This document shows positions 52,032 to 60,404 of a stretch of 64,000 nucleotides of DNA, piece by piece; the stretch's first letter is position 1, and every line of letters starts with the position of its first letter. The DNA comes from Halomonas binhaiensis. GTDB taxonomy: Bacteria > Pseudomonadota > Gammaproteobacteria > Pseudomonadales > Halomonadaceae. A program made the translations under genes and the position numbers. The stretch covers positions 1,550,001 to 1,614,000 of the forward strand of contig NZ_CP038437.2 in assembly GCF_008329985.2 (NCBI RefSeq), in the 5' to 3' direction. The notes beneath the pieces were generated by a model that was not told the origin of the DNA, made no database searches, and saw nothing but the letters and a program-made list of their open reading frames with translations.

Positions 52032-53288
52032 ATGCAGACTAACCAACTCTTGGCAATGTTCAGCGGCTCGCTGCTGCTGCTGGGTCTCATTGCCTATCTG
52101 CTGGGGCGCTCCAAGGCCGCACGAGTGCGTGCCAGTGGAGCTTCCATGTATTCCCAGCCCGACCAATATGCCTGGTTCACTGTCCTGTCGACTGCAGGGC
52201 CAGCGCTGGCGGTTGGCGCTGTTGCCTCCATTCTCATGTTGTCATTGGGTGCTGAGGTTTCGCCGCTTTATCTCTTGATCGGCTGCCTGTTGGTGGCCTG
52301 TATCGGTCTGGTCGTCGGTATCCAGATGGTGCGCCCCAATTTTCATGCCCGCCAGGCCATCGAAAGTGTCATCCGTTTCATCCTGGCTGGCGCGGCGCTG
52401 ATTTCCATCTTCACGACTCTGGGTATTCTGGTTTCGATCATCTTTGAGGCGATACGCTTCTTCCAGATGCAAAACTTCTGGGACTTCATCACGGGCACTA
52501 CCTGGAATCCTGGTGCCAGCTTCCTGGAAGCCGCTGGACGAGCCAAAGAAGGCGCCAGTGCTGCGCAATTCGGATCTGTACCATTGTTTGCCGGCACCTT
52601 CATGATCACGTTCATCGCCATGCTTGTGGCGATTCCGGTGGGTCTGTTGGCGGCGATCTACATGGCAGAATTTGCTCCGGCCAGAATTCGCACCATCGCC
52701 AAGCCCGTGCTCGAGGTCTTGGCGGGTATTCCTACCGTGGTATATGGCTTTTTCGCCGCTATCACGGTGGCACCTATCATTGTGGGCATTGCCGGTTTCT
52801 TTGGTCTTGAAGCCTCGTTCAACAATGCACTGGCTCCTGGCATCGTCATGGGCATCATGATCATTCCGTTCATTTCCTCGCTGTCGGATGACGTCATCAA
52901 CTCGGTACCGGACAGCATGCGCCAGGGAGCCTTGGCCCTGGGGCTGACCAAGGGCGAAATGATTCGTGACATCGTGGTACCCGCTGCGTTGCCCGGCATC
53001 ATCTCCGCTTCCCTGCTGGCAGTATCCCGGGCCCTGGGAGAAACCATGATTGTGGTGATGGCGGCAGGCATGCGACCAAACCTCACCGCCAACCCCCTGG
53101 AAGACATGACCACCGTCACTGTGCGTATCGTGGCCGCACTGACGGGAGATCAGGAGTTCGCCAGTGCCGAGACCCTGTCGGCATTTGCCCTGGGACTGGT
53201 GCTGTTCGTCGTGACGCTGGCACTCAACCTGGTGTCGGTGATGATGATCCGCCGCTTCCGCGAGAAATATCGCGTCAACAACCTTTAA
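52032..53288 (+). CDS. pstC: Phosphate ABC permease PstC
   Basis: A 418-residue inner-membrane permease, longer than E. coli PstC (about 319) because of additional N-terminal helices (about residues 5-115). The core has the ABC permease signature with the EAA-like loop (SMRQGALALGLTKGEMIRDIVVPAALPGI near 292-320) and GETMIVVMAAGM. ATG 52032 follows GAGAGA. It is followed by pstA after 15 bp. Confidence 0.93.
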   Translation: MQTNQLLAMFSGSLLLLGLIAYLLGRSKAARVRASGASMYSQPDQYAWFTVLSTAGPALAVGAVASILMLSLGAEVSPLYLLIGCLLVACIGLVVGIQMVRPNFHARQAIESVIRFILAGAALISIFTTLGILVSIIFEAIRFFQMQNFWDFITGTTWNPGASFLEAAGRAKEGASAAQFGSVPLFAGTFMITFIAMLVAIPVGLLAAIYMAEFAPARIRTIAKPVLEVLAGIPTVVYGFFAAITVAPIIVGIAGFFGLEASFNNALAPGIVMGIMIIPFISSLSDDVINSVPDSMRQGALALGLTKGEMIRDIVVPAALPGIISASLLAVSRALGETMIVVMAAGMRPNLTANPLEDMTTVTVRIVAALTGDQEFASAETLSAFALGLVLFVVTLALNLVSVMMIRRFREKYRVNNL

Positions 53289-53303
53289 GCGTGGAGCATG
53301 CCA

Positions 53304-54470
53304 ATGCCTCAATCTTTCGATGACATCAGTGCTCAGCTCCGCGCCCGCCACCGCAAGTCCGCTCGGCTGAAGTGGATCTCCATGGGGGCGCTGGGCTTGG
53401 CTGCGTTATTCCTGGTGCTGTTCTTTGCCGACATGCTGGTCAAGGGCCTGCCGGCCTTTCAACAGGCCCAGATCCAGGTCGAGGTCGATTATTCCGAAGA
53501 GACCAGCAAGATGCCGCTGAAAGCCGTGGACAGAGACATGAGTCGTCTCGTCAGCCGTGGCTTTCTGCGCCTGATTCCCGGTCGCATGAAGAACGATCCG
53601 GAGCTGCTGGGTACCAGGCAAATGGAGTGGGTGACCGCCACTGCCGAGGTCGATCAATATCTCAAGGGCCATTACTCCCGACTCAAGGATGACCAGAAGG
53701 CGATCGTCGATCAGTTGGTGGATGAAGGGCGGGCGGAGTTGCGCTTCAACTCGACTTTCTTCACCAGCGGTGACTCCAAGATGGCGGAACTTTCCGGTAT
53801 CGCCTCTGCTGCCATGGGTACCGTGTTGACCCTGCTGGTGACGCTGGCTGTGTCATTTCCCATTGGGGTCATGACAGCGGTGTATCTGGAGGAGTTCGCT
53901 CCAGACAATCGCTTCACTCAACTGATCGAAATCAACATCAACAACCTGGCGGCGATTCCGTCGATTCTGTTTGGTCTGCTGGGTCTGGCGGTATTCATCG
54001 GCTTCTTTGGCATGCCTCGATCTTCACCATTGGTGGGGGGCATGACGTTGGCACTGATGACGCTGCCCGTGATCATTATTTCGACACGTACTGCGCTGCG
54101 CAGCGTGCCGGACTCCATTCGCCATGCCGCCTTTGGTGTCGGCTGCTCGCGCTGGCAGATGGTTCGCGATCATGTGTTGCCCATTGCGCTGCCAGGGATC
54201 ATGACCGGCTCCATCATTGGCCTGGCACAGGCCATGGGAGAAACGGCGCCATTGATCATCGTGGGGATGGTGGCCTTTATTCCTGATGTGTCCGCGTCTC
54301 TGAGCGATGCAGCGACGGTGCTGCCAGCGCAGATATTCACCTGGGCTGGTGAACCGGAGAGAGCTTTCATCGAGAAGACTTCCGGCGGCATTCTGGTCCT
54401 GCTTGCGGTTCTCATCACGTTGAATGCGACGGCCGTGGTGCTGCGCAAGAAATTCGAGCGTCGTTGGTAA
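53304..54470 (+). CDS. pstA: Phosphate ABC permease PstA
   Basis: A 388-residue permease, longer than the usual 300 or so because a roughly 100-residue soluble stretch (about 48-150) lies between the first helix and the core. The EAA-like loop SIRHAAFGVGCSRWQMVRDHVLP is near 270-292 and GETAPLIIVG follows. ATG 53304 has GGAG 7 bp upstream; ATG 53298 is too close. pstB follows after 63 bp. Confidence 0.93.
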   Translation: MPQSFDDISAQLRARHRKSARLKWISMGALGLAALFLVLFFADMLVKGLPAFQQAQIQVEVDYSEETSKMPLKAVDRDMSRLVSRGFLRLIPGRMKNDPELLGTRQMEWVTATAEVDQYLKGHYSRLKDDQKAIVDQLVDEGRAELRFNSTFFTSGDSKMAELSGIASAAMGTVLTLLVTLAVSFPIGVMTAVYLEEFAPDNRFTQLIEININNLAAIPSILFGLLGLAVFIGFFGMPRSSPLVGGMTLALMTLPVIIISTRTALRSVPDSIRHAAFGVGCSRWQMVRDHVLPIALPGIMTGSIIGLAQAMGETAPLIIVGMVAFIPDVSASLSDAATVLPAQIFTWAGEPERAFIEKTSGGILVLLAVLITLNATAVVLRKKFERRW

Positions 54471-54533
54471 CGCTGCCACCAGACAGGATATGTTGTTATG
54501 AATATGAAAGTTACTCCGCGTGGAGAGCATGCC

Positions 54534-55343
54534 ATGAAGCAGGATCAACCTGGCCAGCCGGTCACCCGCAACGATGATGCCAACCATGATCTCAGCATTC
54601 GCGTGCGTGACCTGGACTTGTGGTATGGAGACTTCCACGCTCTGAAATCCATCAACATGGATCTCTACTCGAAGAATGTCACTGCCTTGATTGGCCCTTC
54701 TGGCTGCGGCAAGTCGACTTTCCTGCGCTGCCTGAACCGCATGAACGACCTGATTCCCAGTGTGCGCATCGATGGCCTGGTAGAGATGGATGGGCGCGAT
54801 GTCAACGAGCCGAAGATGGATGAGGTGGCCCTGCGTCGCCGGGTTGGCATGGTATTTCAGAAGCCCAATCCATTCCCCAAGTCGATCTATGAAAACATCA
54901 TCTATGCTCCCAAGATGCATGACCTGGTCAGCCGCAAGGCCGATCAGGATGAACTGGTGGAGCGAGCATTGCGCGATGCTGGCTTGTGGGAAGAGGTGAA
55001 GGACAAGCTGCACCAGCCCGGGACTTCGTTGTCGGGTGGTCAACAGCAGCGTCTGTGTATTGCGCGGGCCATTGCCGTGCAACCGGATGTCATTCTGATG
55101 GATGAGCCGACATCGGCCCTGGACCCGATTTCCACAGCGACCATTGAAGACTTGATGGACAAGCTCAAGAAGCAGTACACCATCATCACCGTGACGCACA
55201 ACATGCAGCAGGCCGCTCGTGTCGCTGACTACACGGCTTTTTTCCACCTGGGCGAGGTCATCGAGTACAACGATACCAAGACCATGTTCTCGACACCTGC
55301 GACCAAGAAAGCGGAAGACTATATCACCGGCCGTTATGGCTGA
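54534..55343 (+). CDS. pstB: Phosphate ABC transporter ATP-binding protein PstB
   Basis: A 269-residue ABC ATPase energising phosphate uptake. Walker [10 protein letters not shown] is near 55-63, the Q-loop FQKPNPFP near 105, the signature LSGGQQQR near 163 and Walker [14 protein letters not shown] near 183. I prefer ATG 54534 with GGAGAG 6 bp upstream to ATG 54498. No phoU follows; a hairpin ends the transcript. Confidence 0.96.
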   Translation: MKQDQPGQPVTRNDDANHDLSIRVRDLDLWYGDFHALKSINMDLYSKNVTALIGPSGCGKSTFLRCLNRMNDLIPSVRIDGLVEMDGRDVNEPKMDEVALRRRVGMVFQKPNPFPKSIYENIIYAPKMHDLVSRKADQDELVERALRDAGLWEEVKDKLHQPGTSLSGGQQQRLCIARAIAVQPDVILMDEPTSALDPISTATIEDLMDKLKKQYTIITVTHNMQQAARVADYTAFFHLGEVIEYNDTKTMFSTPATKKAEDYITGRYG

Positions 55344-55374
55344 GGCATTGTCTTCGGGCTGACTCTGCTCATTG

Positions 55375-55409
55375 GGATAACGCTGATGATGGTGGCATCA
55401 GCGTTATCC
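55375..55409. terminator. 14-bp inverted repeat after pstB
   Basis: GGATAACGCTGATG (55375-55388) pairs perfectly with CATCAGCGTTATCC (55396-55409) around a seven-base loop, between convergent pstB and the thiolase gene. No T-run; a further example of the T-less stems seen at convergent ends in this window. Confidence 0.6.
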
Positions 55410-55432
55410 GGAAGGAACTGAAGAAAAAGGGG

Positions 55433-56617
55433 TCAGTCAATCAGCTCGACGGCGACAGCGGTCGCTTCACCGCCTCCGATACACAGACTGGCGATACCAC
55501 GCTTACCGCCTGTCGTGCGTAGCGCGTGGATCAGGGTGGCGATGATGCGAGATCCCGTGGAGCCAATCGGGTGGCCTTGAGCACAGGCCCCGCCAAAGAT
55601 ATTGACCTTGGTGTGCGGGATGGAAAGATCATCCATGGCCATCAGGGTGACCACGGCAAAGGCTTCGTTGATCTCGAACAGGTCTACATCGTCCACTGTC
55701 CAACCCAGTGTTTTCATCAACCCATCGATGGCGCCTACCGGGGCAATGGTGAATTCACTGGGATGGCGCGAGTGGGTGTTGTGACCAAGCATGCGAGCCA
55801 GGGGGTTGATTCCCAGGCGATCCGCAGCCGCTGCTGAAGCCAGGATCAGTGCCGAGGCGCCATCGGAAATGGAGCTGGCATTGGCGGCCGTGATGGTACC
55901 TTCCTTGGCAAAGGCAGGGCGCAGAGAACGGATCTTGTCGAGCTTGGCCTGGAAGGGTTGCTCGTCGTGTTCGACCAGTGTTTCTCCCGCACGACTGCTA
56001 ACGGTCACAGGAGCCATCTCGGCATTGAGCTGACCAGATTCTGTGGCGGCCATGGCACGTTCCAGAGAGGCGATCGCGAAATCGTCCATGCGCTCCCGGG
56101 TGTAGCGACGATCGTCGGCGATGCCCTGGGCGAAACTTCCCATCAACTTGCCGGTTTCAGCATCTTCCAGGCCATCCAGAAACATGTGGTCCTTGAGTTC
56201 ACCGTGTCCCAGGCGATAGCCACTACGAGCGCGGGTCAATACATGCGGGGCATTGGACATGGATTCCATGCCGCCGGCCAGCATCACTTCACCACTGCCG
56301 GCCTTGATCAGGTCATGGGCCAGCATGGCTGCCTTCATGCCGGAGCCACAAAGCTTGTTGATGGTGGTGGCGCCGACGCTATCGGGAATGCCGGCCTGGC
56401 GCATGGCCTGTCGGGCTGGCCCCTGCTTGACGCCAGCGGGCAGAACGCAGCCCATGAAACCTTCATTGATGGCTTCTGCAGGAATGCCGGCCCGTTCGAT
56501 GGCTGCACGAATGGCCACGGCAGCGAGTTCTGGGGCTGGCATGCTGGATAATGAGCCCAGCATGCCGCCCATGGGGGTGCGAGCTGCAGAAAGGAAGACG
56601 ATATCGGACTGAGTCAT
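55433..56617 (-). CDS. Acetyl-CoA acetyltransferase / beta-ketothiolase
   Basis: A 394-residue biosynthetic-type thiolase. Cys90 in NKLCGSGMKA is the acylated nucleophile; His in GACAQGHPIGSTG (about 347) and Cys in CIGGGEATA (about 380) complete the active site. It joins or cleaves acetoacetyl-CoA and may serve short-chain or branched acyl-CoA breakdown, given the acyl-CoA genes beyond the divergent TetR gene. The ATG is followed by the usual SDIVFLSAARTPMGG start. Confidence 0.93.
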   Translation of the reverse strand: MTQSDIVFLSAARTPMGGMLGSLSSMPAPELAAVAIRAAIERAGIPAEAINEGFMGCVLPAGVKQGPARQAMRQAGIPDSVGATTINKLCGSGMKAAMLAHDLIKAGSGEVMLAGGMESMSNAPHVLTRARSGYRLGHGELKDHMFLDGLEDAETGKLMGSFAQGIADDRRYTRERMDDFAIASLERAMAATESGQLNAEMAPVTVSSRAGETLVEHDEQPFQAKLDKIRSLRPAFAKEGTITAANASSISDGASALILASAAAADRLGINPLARMLGHNTHSRHPSEFTIAPVGAIDGLMKTLGWTVDDVDLFEINEAFAVVTLMAMDDLSIPHTKVNIFGGACAQGHPIGSTGSRIIATLIHALRTTGGKRGIASLCIGGGEATAVAVELID

Positions 56618-56908
56618 GGCGTTTCTCCCGGCATCGGTGAGTTTGTCTTGCTATATATTTGCCTTGCTATATATCAGCAGCAGAATGCTCCCGGATGCCT
56701 GTTGTGCTTATGTGTCGTGGTCGTGATTTGTTTGCCGGTAGTGATGTGTCGTGGCGATGTGGCCGAGAAAGCAACCTCTGCTCTTTCAGTCTGGTCCAGC
56801 TCGCCGGAATATGCCGCTTGTGCGTCGCAGTTGGCGTTGACCCCAGGGCGTGGCTGTGCTTTTCTCAGTTCAACCAAGCAAGCGCTAGTGTGACTGCAGA
56901 TGACTGTA

Positions 56909-57481
56909 ATGAATGACTCGCCCCGCCGCAAGGAGCTGACTCGGCTTGCCGGCCAGCTTTTTGTCCAGGAAGGATTTGATCGTACTACGGTGCGTATGTT
57001 GGCCCAGGAGATGGGTATCAAGTCAGGCAGCCTGTTCCATCATTTTCGAGACAAGCAAGAGATTCTTGCTGCCGTCATCGAGGAGGGGACCCAAAATGCG
57101 CTGACCCAGGCCCGACAGGCACTGGCCAAGTGTTCACCAGAGCCTCAGGCGCGTCTGCATGCGTTGGCCAAGGCGCACCTGGATACTCTGCTCACTGATC
57201 GCAACTCCCATGTGGTGGCGCTCTATGAGTGGCGCCGCCTGGATGATGAGGCTCGGGACCACCTGATCCATCTGCGTGATGCCTACGAAACGCTATGGAA
57301 TGAAGTGATTGCGGATGCCATTGATGCGGGCCTGGTCAAGGGAGAGCTGGCTCTGGTATCTCGCTTTGTTCTTGGTGCATTGAACTGGACCGTGCGCTGG
57401 TATGACCCGGATGGTCCACGTGATTCAGGTGAACTGGCCGAGGAACTGGTGGCCATGATTACTCAGGAAAATCCAGCCTGA
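56909..57481 (+). CDS. TetR-family regulator
   Basis: A 190-residue regulator: HTH at about residues 5-50 (LTRLAGQLFVQEGFDRTTVRML, then GIKSGSLFHHFRDKQEIL) and a C-terminal TetR_C ligand domain with DTLLTDRNSHVVALYEWR. Divergent from the thiolase gene and upstream of the acyl-CoA synthetase, so it probably represses these acyl-CoA genes; its ligand may be an acyl-CoA. ATG 56900 three codons earlier is equally possible; no clear ribosome binding site. Confidence 0.88.
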   Translation: MNDSPRRKELTRLAGQLFVQEGFDRTTVRMLAQEMGIKSGSLFHHFRDKQEILAAVIEEGTQNALTQARQALAKCSPEPQARLHALAKAHLDTLLTDRNSHVVALYEWRRLDDEARDHLIHLRDAYETLWNEVIADAIDAGLVKGELALVSRFVLGALNWTVRWYDPDGPRDSGELAEELVAMITQENPA

Positions 57482-57521
57482 CGCCATTTTCTGCGGCTTT
57501 CTCCTTTCTTCTCGTGATACG

Positions 57522-57543
57522 CGCCTAGACCATAGTCTAGGCG
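57522..57543 (+). terminator. Stem-loop after the TetR gene
   Basis: CGCCTAGAC (57522-57530) pairs perfectly with GTCTAGGCG (57535-57543) around CATA and is followed by TTTGTGTCTTGTG. The partial T-run suggests a moderate intrinsic terminator. Confidence 0.55.
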
Positions 57544-57581
57544 TTTGTGTCTTGTGCCTGTGCTGTTCTGACTCTAGTTTG

Positions 57582-57597
57582 TACCGAGCGCTTGGTA
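57582..57597. promoter_or_regulatory. Near-palindrome TACCGAGCGCTTGGTA before the acyl-CoA synthetase
   Basis: Seven of eight base pairs are symmetric about AGCGCT. It lies 76 bp before the acyl-CoA synthetase ATG, and the TetR gene is immediately upstream, so this is a candidate operator for that regulator (inference). Confidence 0.45.
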
Positions 57598-57672
57598 GGT
57601 TTTGTCTTGAGTGTTTGCCTCAAGCATTGTTTGTCCAATAACTTCATACAAGAGTCAGACAGAGGACCAATC

Positions 57673-59349
57673 ATGAGTACATCAGTAAAGCCCATCGACT
57701 ATGCCGACTATCTTGCTGACTTTCGCATAGAGGATGTTTTTCGGCGCCTTGATGATCATGACGATGGCCTGTTCAATGCTTATGAATCCTGCTGTGGGCG
57801 ACATCTCCGGGCGGGGCGTGGGGATGTCGAAGCTCTGGTGCATGAGGCTGTGGATGGCAGTGTGAACCGCCTGACGTTTGCTGATCTGGATACGCGTAGT
57901 GCACGATTGGCTGGCTGGATGGCCGAGCAAGGGCTGGGCACTGGCGATCGTATTGCCTGTATGCTGCCGCGCTCGCCAGATCTGCTGGTGGCTGTGCTGG
58001 CAACCTGGCGTCTGGGGGCAGTGTATCAACCGCTATTCACGGCTTTTGGTCCTGATGCAGTGGCGTATCGCCTGGAACGGGCTAGTACTCGCCTGGTCAT
58101 CACTGATACGAGCAATCGCCACAAGTTTGCTGATCTCGATAATCTGCCTTCGGTGCTATGTGTTCGAAGTGCGGATGCTGAAGATGACCACCCTGAGGAC
58201 CTGGATTGGCTGAGTGCCTTGCAGTCTGCCGCCATGGATACTCCGCCGCCACGCTTGTCAGCCGATGCCCCTTTTCTGCAGATGTTTACCTCCGGCACGG
58301 TCGGCAAGCCAAAGGGAGTGGCGGTGCCCCTGTCCGCCATGGCGGCATTTGCGCTGTACATGGATCTGGCCGTTGATCTGCGCGAGAACGACCGTTTCTG
58401 GAACATGGCGGACCCGGGTTGGGCCTACGGACTTTATTACGCGATTACCGGACCCTTGCTGCTGGGACGGACGACACACTTTTGTGAGGCAGGCTTCAGC
58501 GCCGAGGGCGCCAAGGCCTTCATGCAGCGCCACGGCATCACCAATTTTGCTGCGGCCCCCACGGCCTATCGACTGATGAAGGCCTCTGGCCTGTTCGAGG
58601 ATGCTCATCGTGTTCTATCGCTACGTGCGGCGAGTTCCGCTGGAGAGCCTCTGAATACGGAAGTGGTGAGTTGGGTCGAGTCATCACTGGGCTGCCCGGT
58701 GATGGATCATTATGGCCAGACGGAAACTGGCATGACGTGCAACAATCACCATGCACTCGAGCACCCTAAGCACGTCGGCGGCATGGGGGTGCCTATGCCG
58801 GGTTACCGGCTGGCGATCCTGGATGCGGAATATAACGAGCTACCGGTGGGGGAGCCCGGAGTGCTGGCAGTGGATATGGCCCGTTCTCCCGCATTCTTCT
58901 TTCCGGGCTATACCTGGCAGGAAAAGCATCCATTTGCCGAAGGCTATTACCTGACTGGCGATGTGGTGGTACGCCTGGAAGATGGCACCTTCCAGTTTGC
59001 CGGGCGTGATGACGACATCATCACCACGGCGGGGTATCGAGTCGGACCCACGGATGTGGAGAATTCGGTGCTCACGCATCCTGCCGTGGCAGAGTCTGCG
59101 GCTGTCGGTCTGCCTGATGATATCCGCGGGGAAATCATCAAGTCCTACGTCGTGCTGCGTGAAGGCTTCGAGCCCAGTGATGAGTTGGCCGAAGAAATAC
59201 AGCAACGTGTTCGTCAGCGGCTTTCAGCGCATGCCTTCCCTCGGGTCGTTGAATTCGTCGATGCATTGCCGAAGACACCAAGCGGCAAGATCCAGCGTTT
59301 CAAGTTACGTGCCGATGCGGCCACTAAATCTCGAGGCAGTGCTGCATAG
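57673..59349 (+). CDS. Acyl-CoA synthetase (AMP-forming, acetate/propionate or medium-chain-like)
   Basis: A 558-residue ANL-family enzyme. The P-loop MFTSGTVGKPKGV is near 206-218, YGQTETGM near 345, YLTGDVV near 428, GYRVGPTDVEN near 450-460 and the catalytic Lys in TPSGKIQRF near the end. Substrate class is uncertain; the neighbouring SDR and acyl-CoA dehydrogenase suggest a dedicated short or branched acyl substrate. ATG 57673 has AGAGGA upstream; the longer frame from 57547 is rejected. Confidence 0.92.
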   Translation: MSTSVKPIDYADYLADFRIEDVFRRLDDHDDGLFNAYESCCGRHLRAGRGDVEALVHEAVDGSVNRLTFADLDTRSARLAGWMAEQGLGTGDRIACMLPRSPDLLVAVLATWRLGAVYQPLFTAFGPDAVAYRLERASTRLVITDTSNRHKFADLDNLPSVLCVRSADAEDDHPEDLDWLSALQSAAMDTPPPRLSADAPFLQMFTSGTVGKPKGVAVPLSAMAAFALYMDLAVDLRENDRFWNMADPGWAYGLYYAITGPLLLGRTTHFCEAGFSAEGAKAFMQRHGITNFAAAPTAYRLMKASGLFEDAHRVLSLRAASSAGEPLNTEVVSWVESSLGCPVMDHYGQTETGMTCNNHHALEHPKHVGGMGVPMPGYRLAILDAEYNELPVGEPGVLAVDMARSPAFFFPGYTWQEKHPFAEGYYLTGDVVVRLEDGTFQFAGRDDDIITTAGYRVGPTDVENSVLTHPAVAESAAVGLPDDIRGEIIKSYVVLREGFEPSDELAEEIQQRVRQRLSAHAFPRVVEFVDALPKTPSGKIQRFKLRADAATKSRGSAA

Positions 59350-59397
59350 AGATAGTGCCGCATAGATATCTATCGACAGGAATATGGAGAAGCAACA

Positions 59398-60177
59398 ATG
59401 CAAATTCAGGGCTCGACTTTCCTGATCACCGGGGCGGCTTCTGGGCTTGGGGCTGCTACGGCGGAACGTTTGGCCCAGGGTGGGGCCCGAGTGGTGTTGT
59501 GTGACCTTAGTGACAAGGTCGAGCAACAGGCGGCAGGCTTGAATGAGAAATACGGTGAGGTAGCCATCGCCGTACACGCAGATGTGACCTCGGCAGAGCA
59601 GATGCAGCAGGCCTTCGATAGCGCTGTGGCTCACGGTGGTGAGCGGGGGCTGGGCGGAGTCATTCATTGTGCTGGTGTGGTCAGCGTCGCCAAGCTTCTG
59701 GACCGTCAGGGCAATCCGGCGGACCTGGACGCGTATGCCCGTACTGTACAGATCAACCTGGTGGGAACCTTCAATGTCATGCGCCTGGCTGCAGCCGCCA
59801 TGGCCGGTAACGCTCCAGGGAAGGATAGTGAGCGTGGAGTGATCATCAACACCGCCTCGATTGCGGCCTTCGATGGCCAGGTTGGACAGTGTGCCTATAG
59901 TGCTTCTAAGGCAGGGGTGGTGGGGATGAGCCTGCCAGCAGCTCGGGAACTGTCGCGCCATGGGATTCGGGTCATGGCGATTGCGCCCGGTGTATTCGAG
60001 ACCCCGATGATGAGTGATATTCCCGATGATGCGGTGGCTGCTCTGTCCCAGGCCGTGCCATTTCCCAAACGTCTGGGCAAGGCTGAAGAGTTTGCCAGCC
60101 TGGCGGAACAGATCATCACGAACACCATGCTCAATGGTGAAGTGATTCGCCTGGATGGCAGCATTCGCATGCAGTGA
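59398..60177 (+). CDS. SDR dehydrogenase, 3-hydroxyacyl-CoA type (HSD10-like)
   Basis: A 259-residue SDR with the cofactor site ITGAASGLGAAT (9-20), Asp near 36 (CDLSD, indicating NAD), the catalytic Ser in NTASIAAF near 145 and YSASK near 163-167, and the C-terminal GEVIRLDGSIRM typical of 17-beta-HSD10/3-hydroxy-2-methylbutyryl-CoA dehydrogenases. It lies between an acyl-CoA synthetase and an acyl-CoA dehydrogenase, consistent with a beta-oxidation step. AGAAG precedes the ATG. Confidence 0.9.
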   Translation: MQIQGSTFLITGAASGLGAATAERLAQGGARVVLCDLSDKVEQQAAGLNEKYGEVAIAVHADVTSAEQMQQAFDSAVAHGGERGLGGVIHCAGVVSVAKLLDRQGNPADLDAYARTVQINLVGTFNVMRLAAAAMAGNAPGKDSERGVIINTASIAAFDGQVGQCAYSASKAGVVGMSLPAARELSRHGIRVMAIAPGVFETPMMSDIPDDAVAALSQAVPFPKRLGKAEEFASLAEQIITNTMLNGEVIRLDGSIRMQ

Positions 60178-60293
60178 TCGCCTGCGCGATCGATAGTCAG
60201 CCAGGGGCAGGGCGGCGCCTGGCTGATTCCATTCGTATAGGGCGCTCAAGTGGCTTTGTCTTTACACCTTGGTCGAATTCAGTGGTTAAATTT

Positions 60294-60306
60294 AAAACGA
60301 ACGCTT
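60294..60306. promoter_or_regulatory. Second, imperfect AAAC-N4-GCTT site
   Basis: TTTAAAACGAACGCTT resembles the fadD site (both contain TTTAAAACGAA) but the right half is GCTT in place of GTTT. It is 30 bp upstream of the perfect palindrome at 60331 and could be an auxiliary site. Confidence 0.25.
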
Positions 60307-60330
60307 GACCTTGGTCATGCTTGAGAGCTA

Positions 60331-60352
60331 CTTTCAAACAATCGTTTGAAAG
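60331..60352. promoter_or_regulatory. PsrA-like perfect palindrome before the acyl-CoA dehydrogenase
   Basis: CTTTCAAAC and GTTTGAAAG flank AATC, giving perfect 9-bp arms. The AAAC-N4-GTTT core is that of PsrA-type TetR operators for beta-oxidation genes in pseudomonads. It ends 52 bp before the ATG, in a promoter position. Confidence 0.65.
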
Positions 60353-60404
60353 CGCTTCGTCCCAGTCACTGACTCTGGCGAACCCCGTTATCCAGGAGTA
60401 TCCC

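Noticed and set aside
52242..53351. 369-codon reverse-strand frame over pstC
   Set aside because: Extremely His/Asp/Gln-rich antisense of membrane-helix codons; a shadow.
54024..55247. 407-codon reverse-strand frame over pstA and pstB
   Set aside because: It spans two well-supported genes in antisense, is His/Gln-rich and has no recognisable family.
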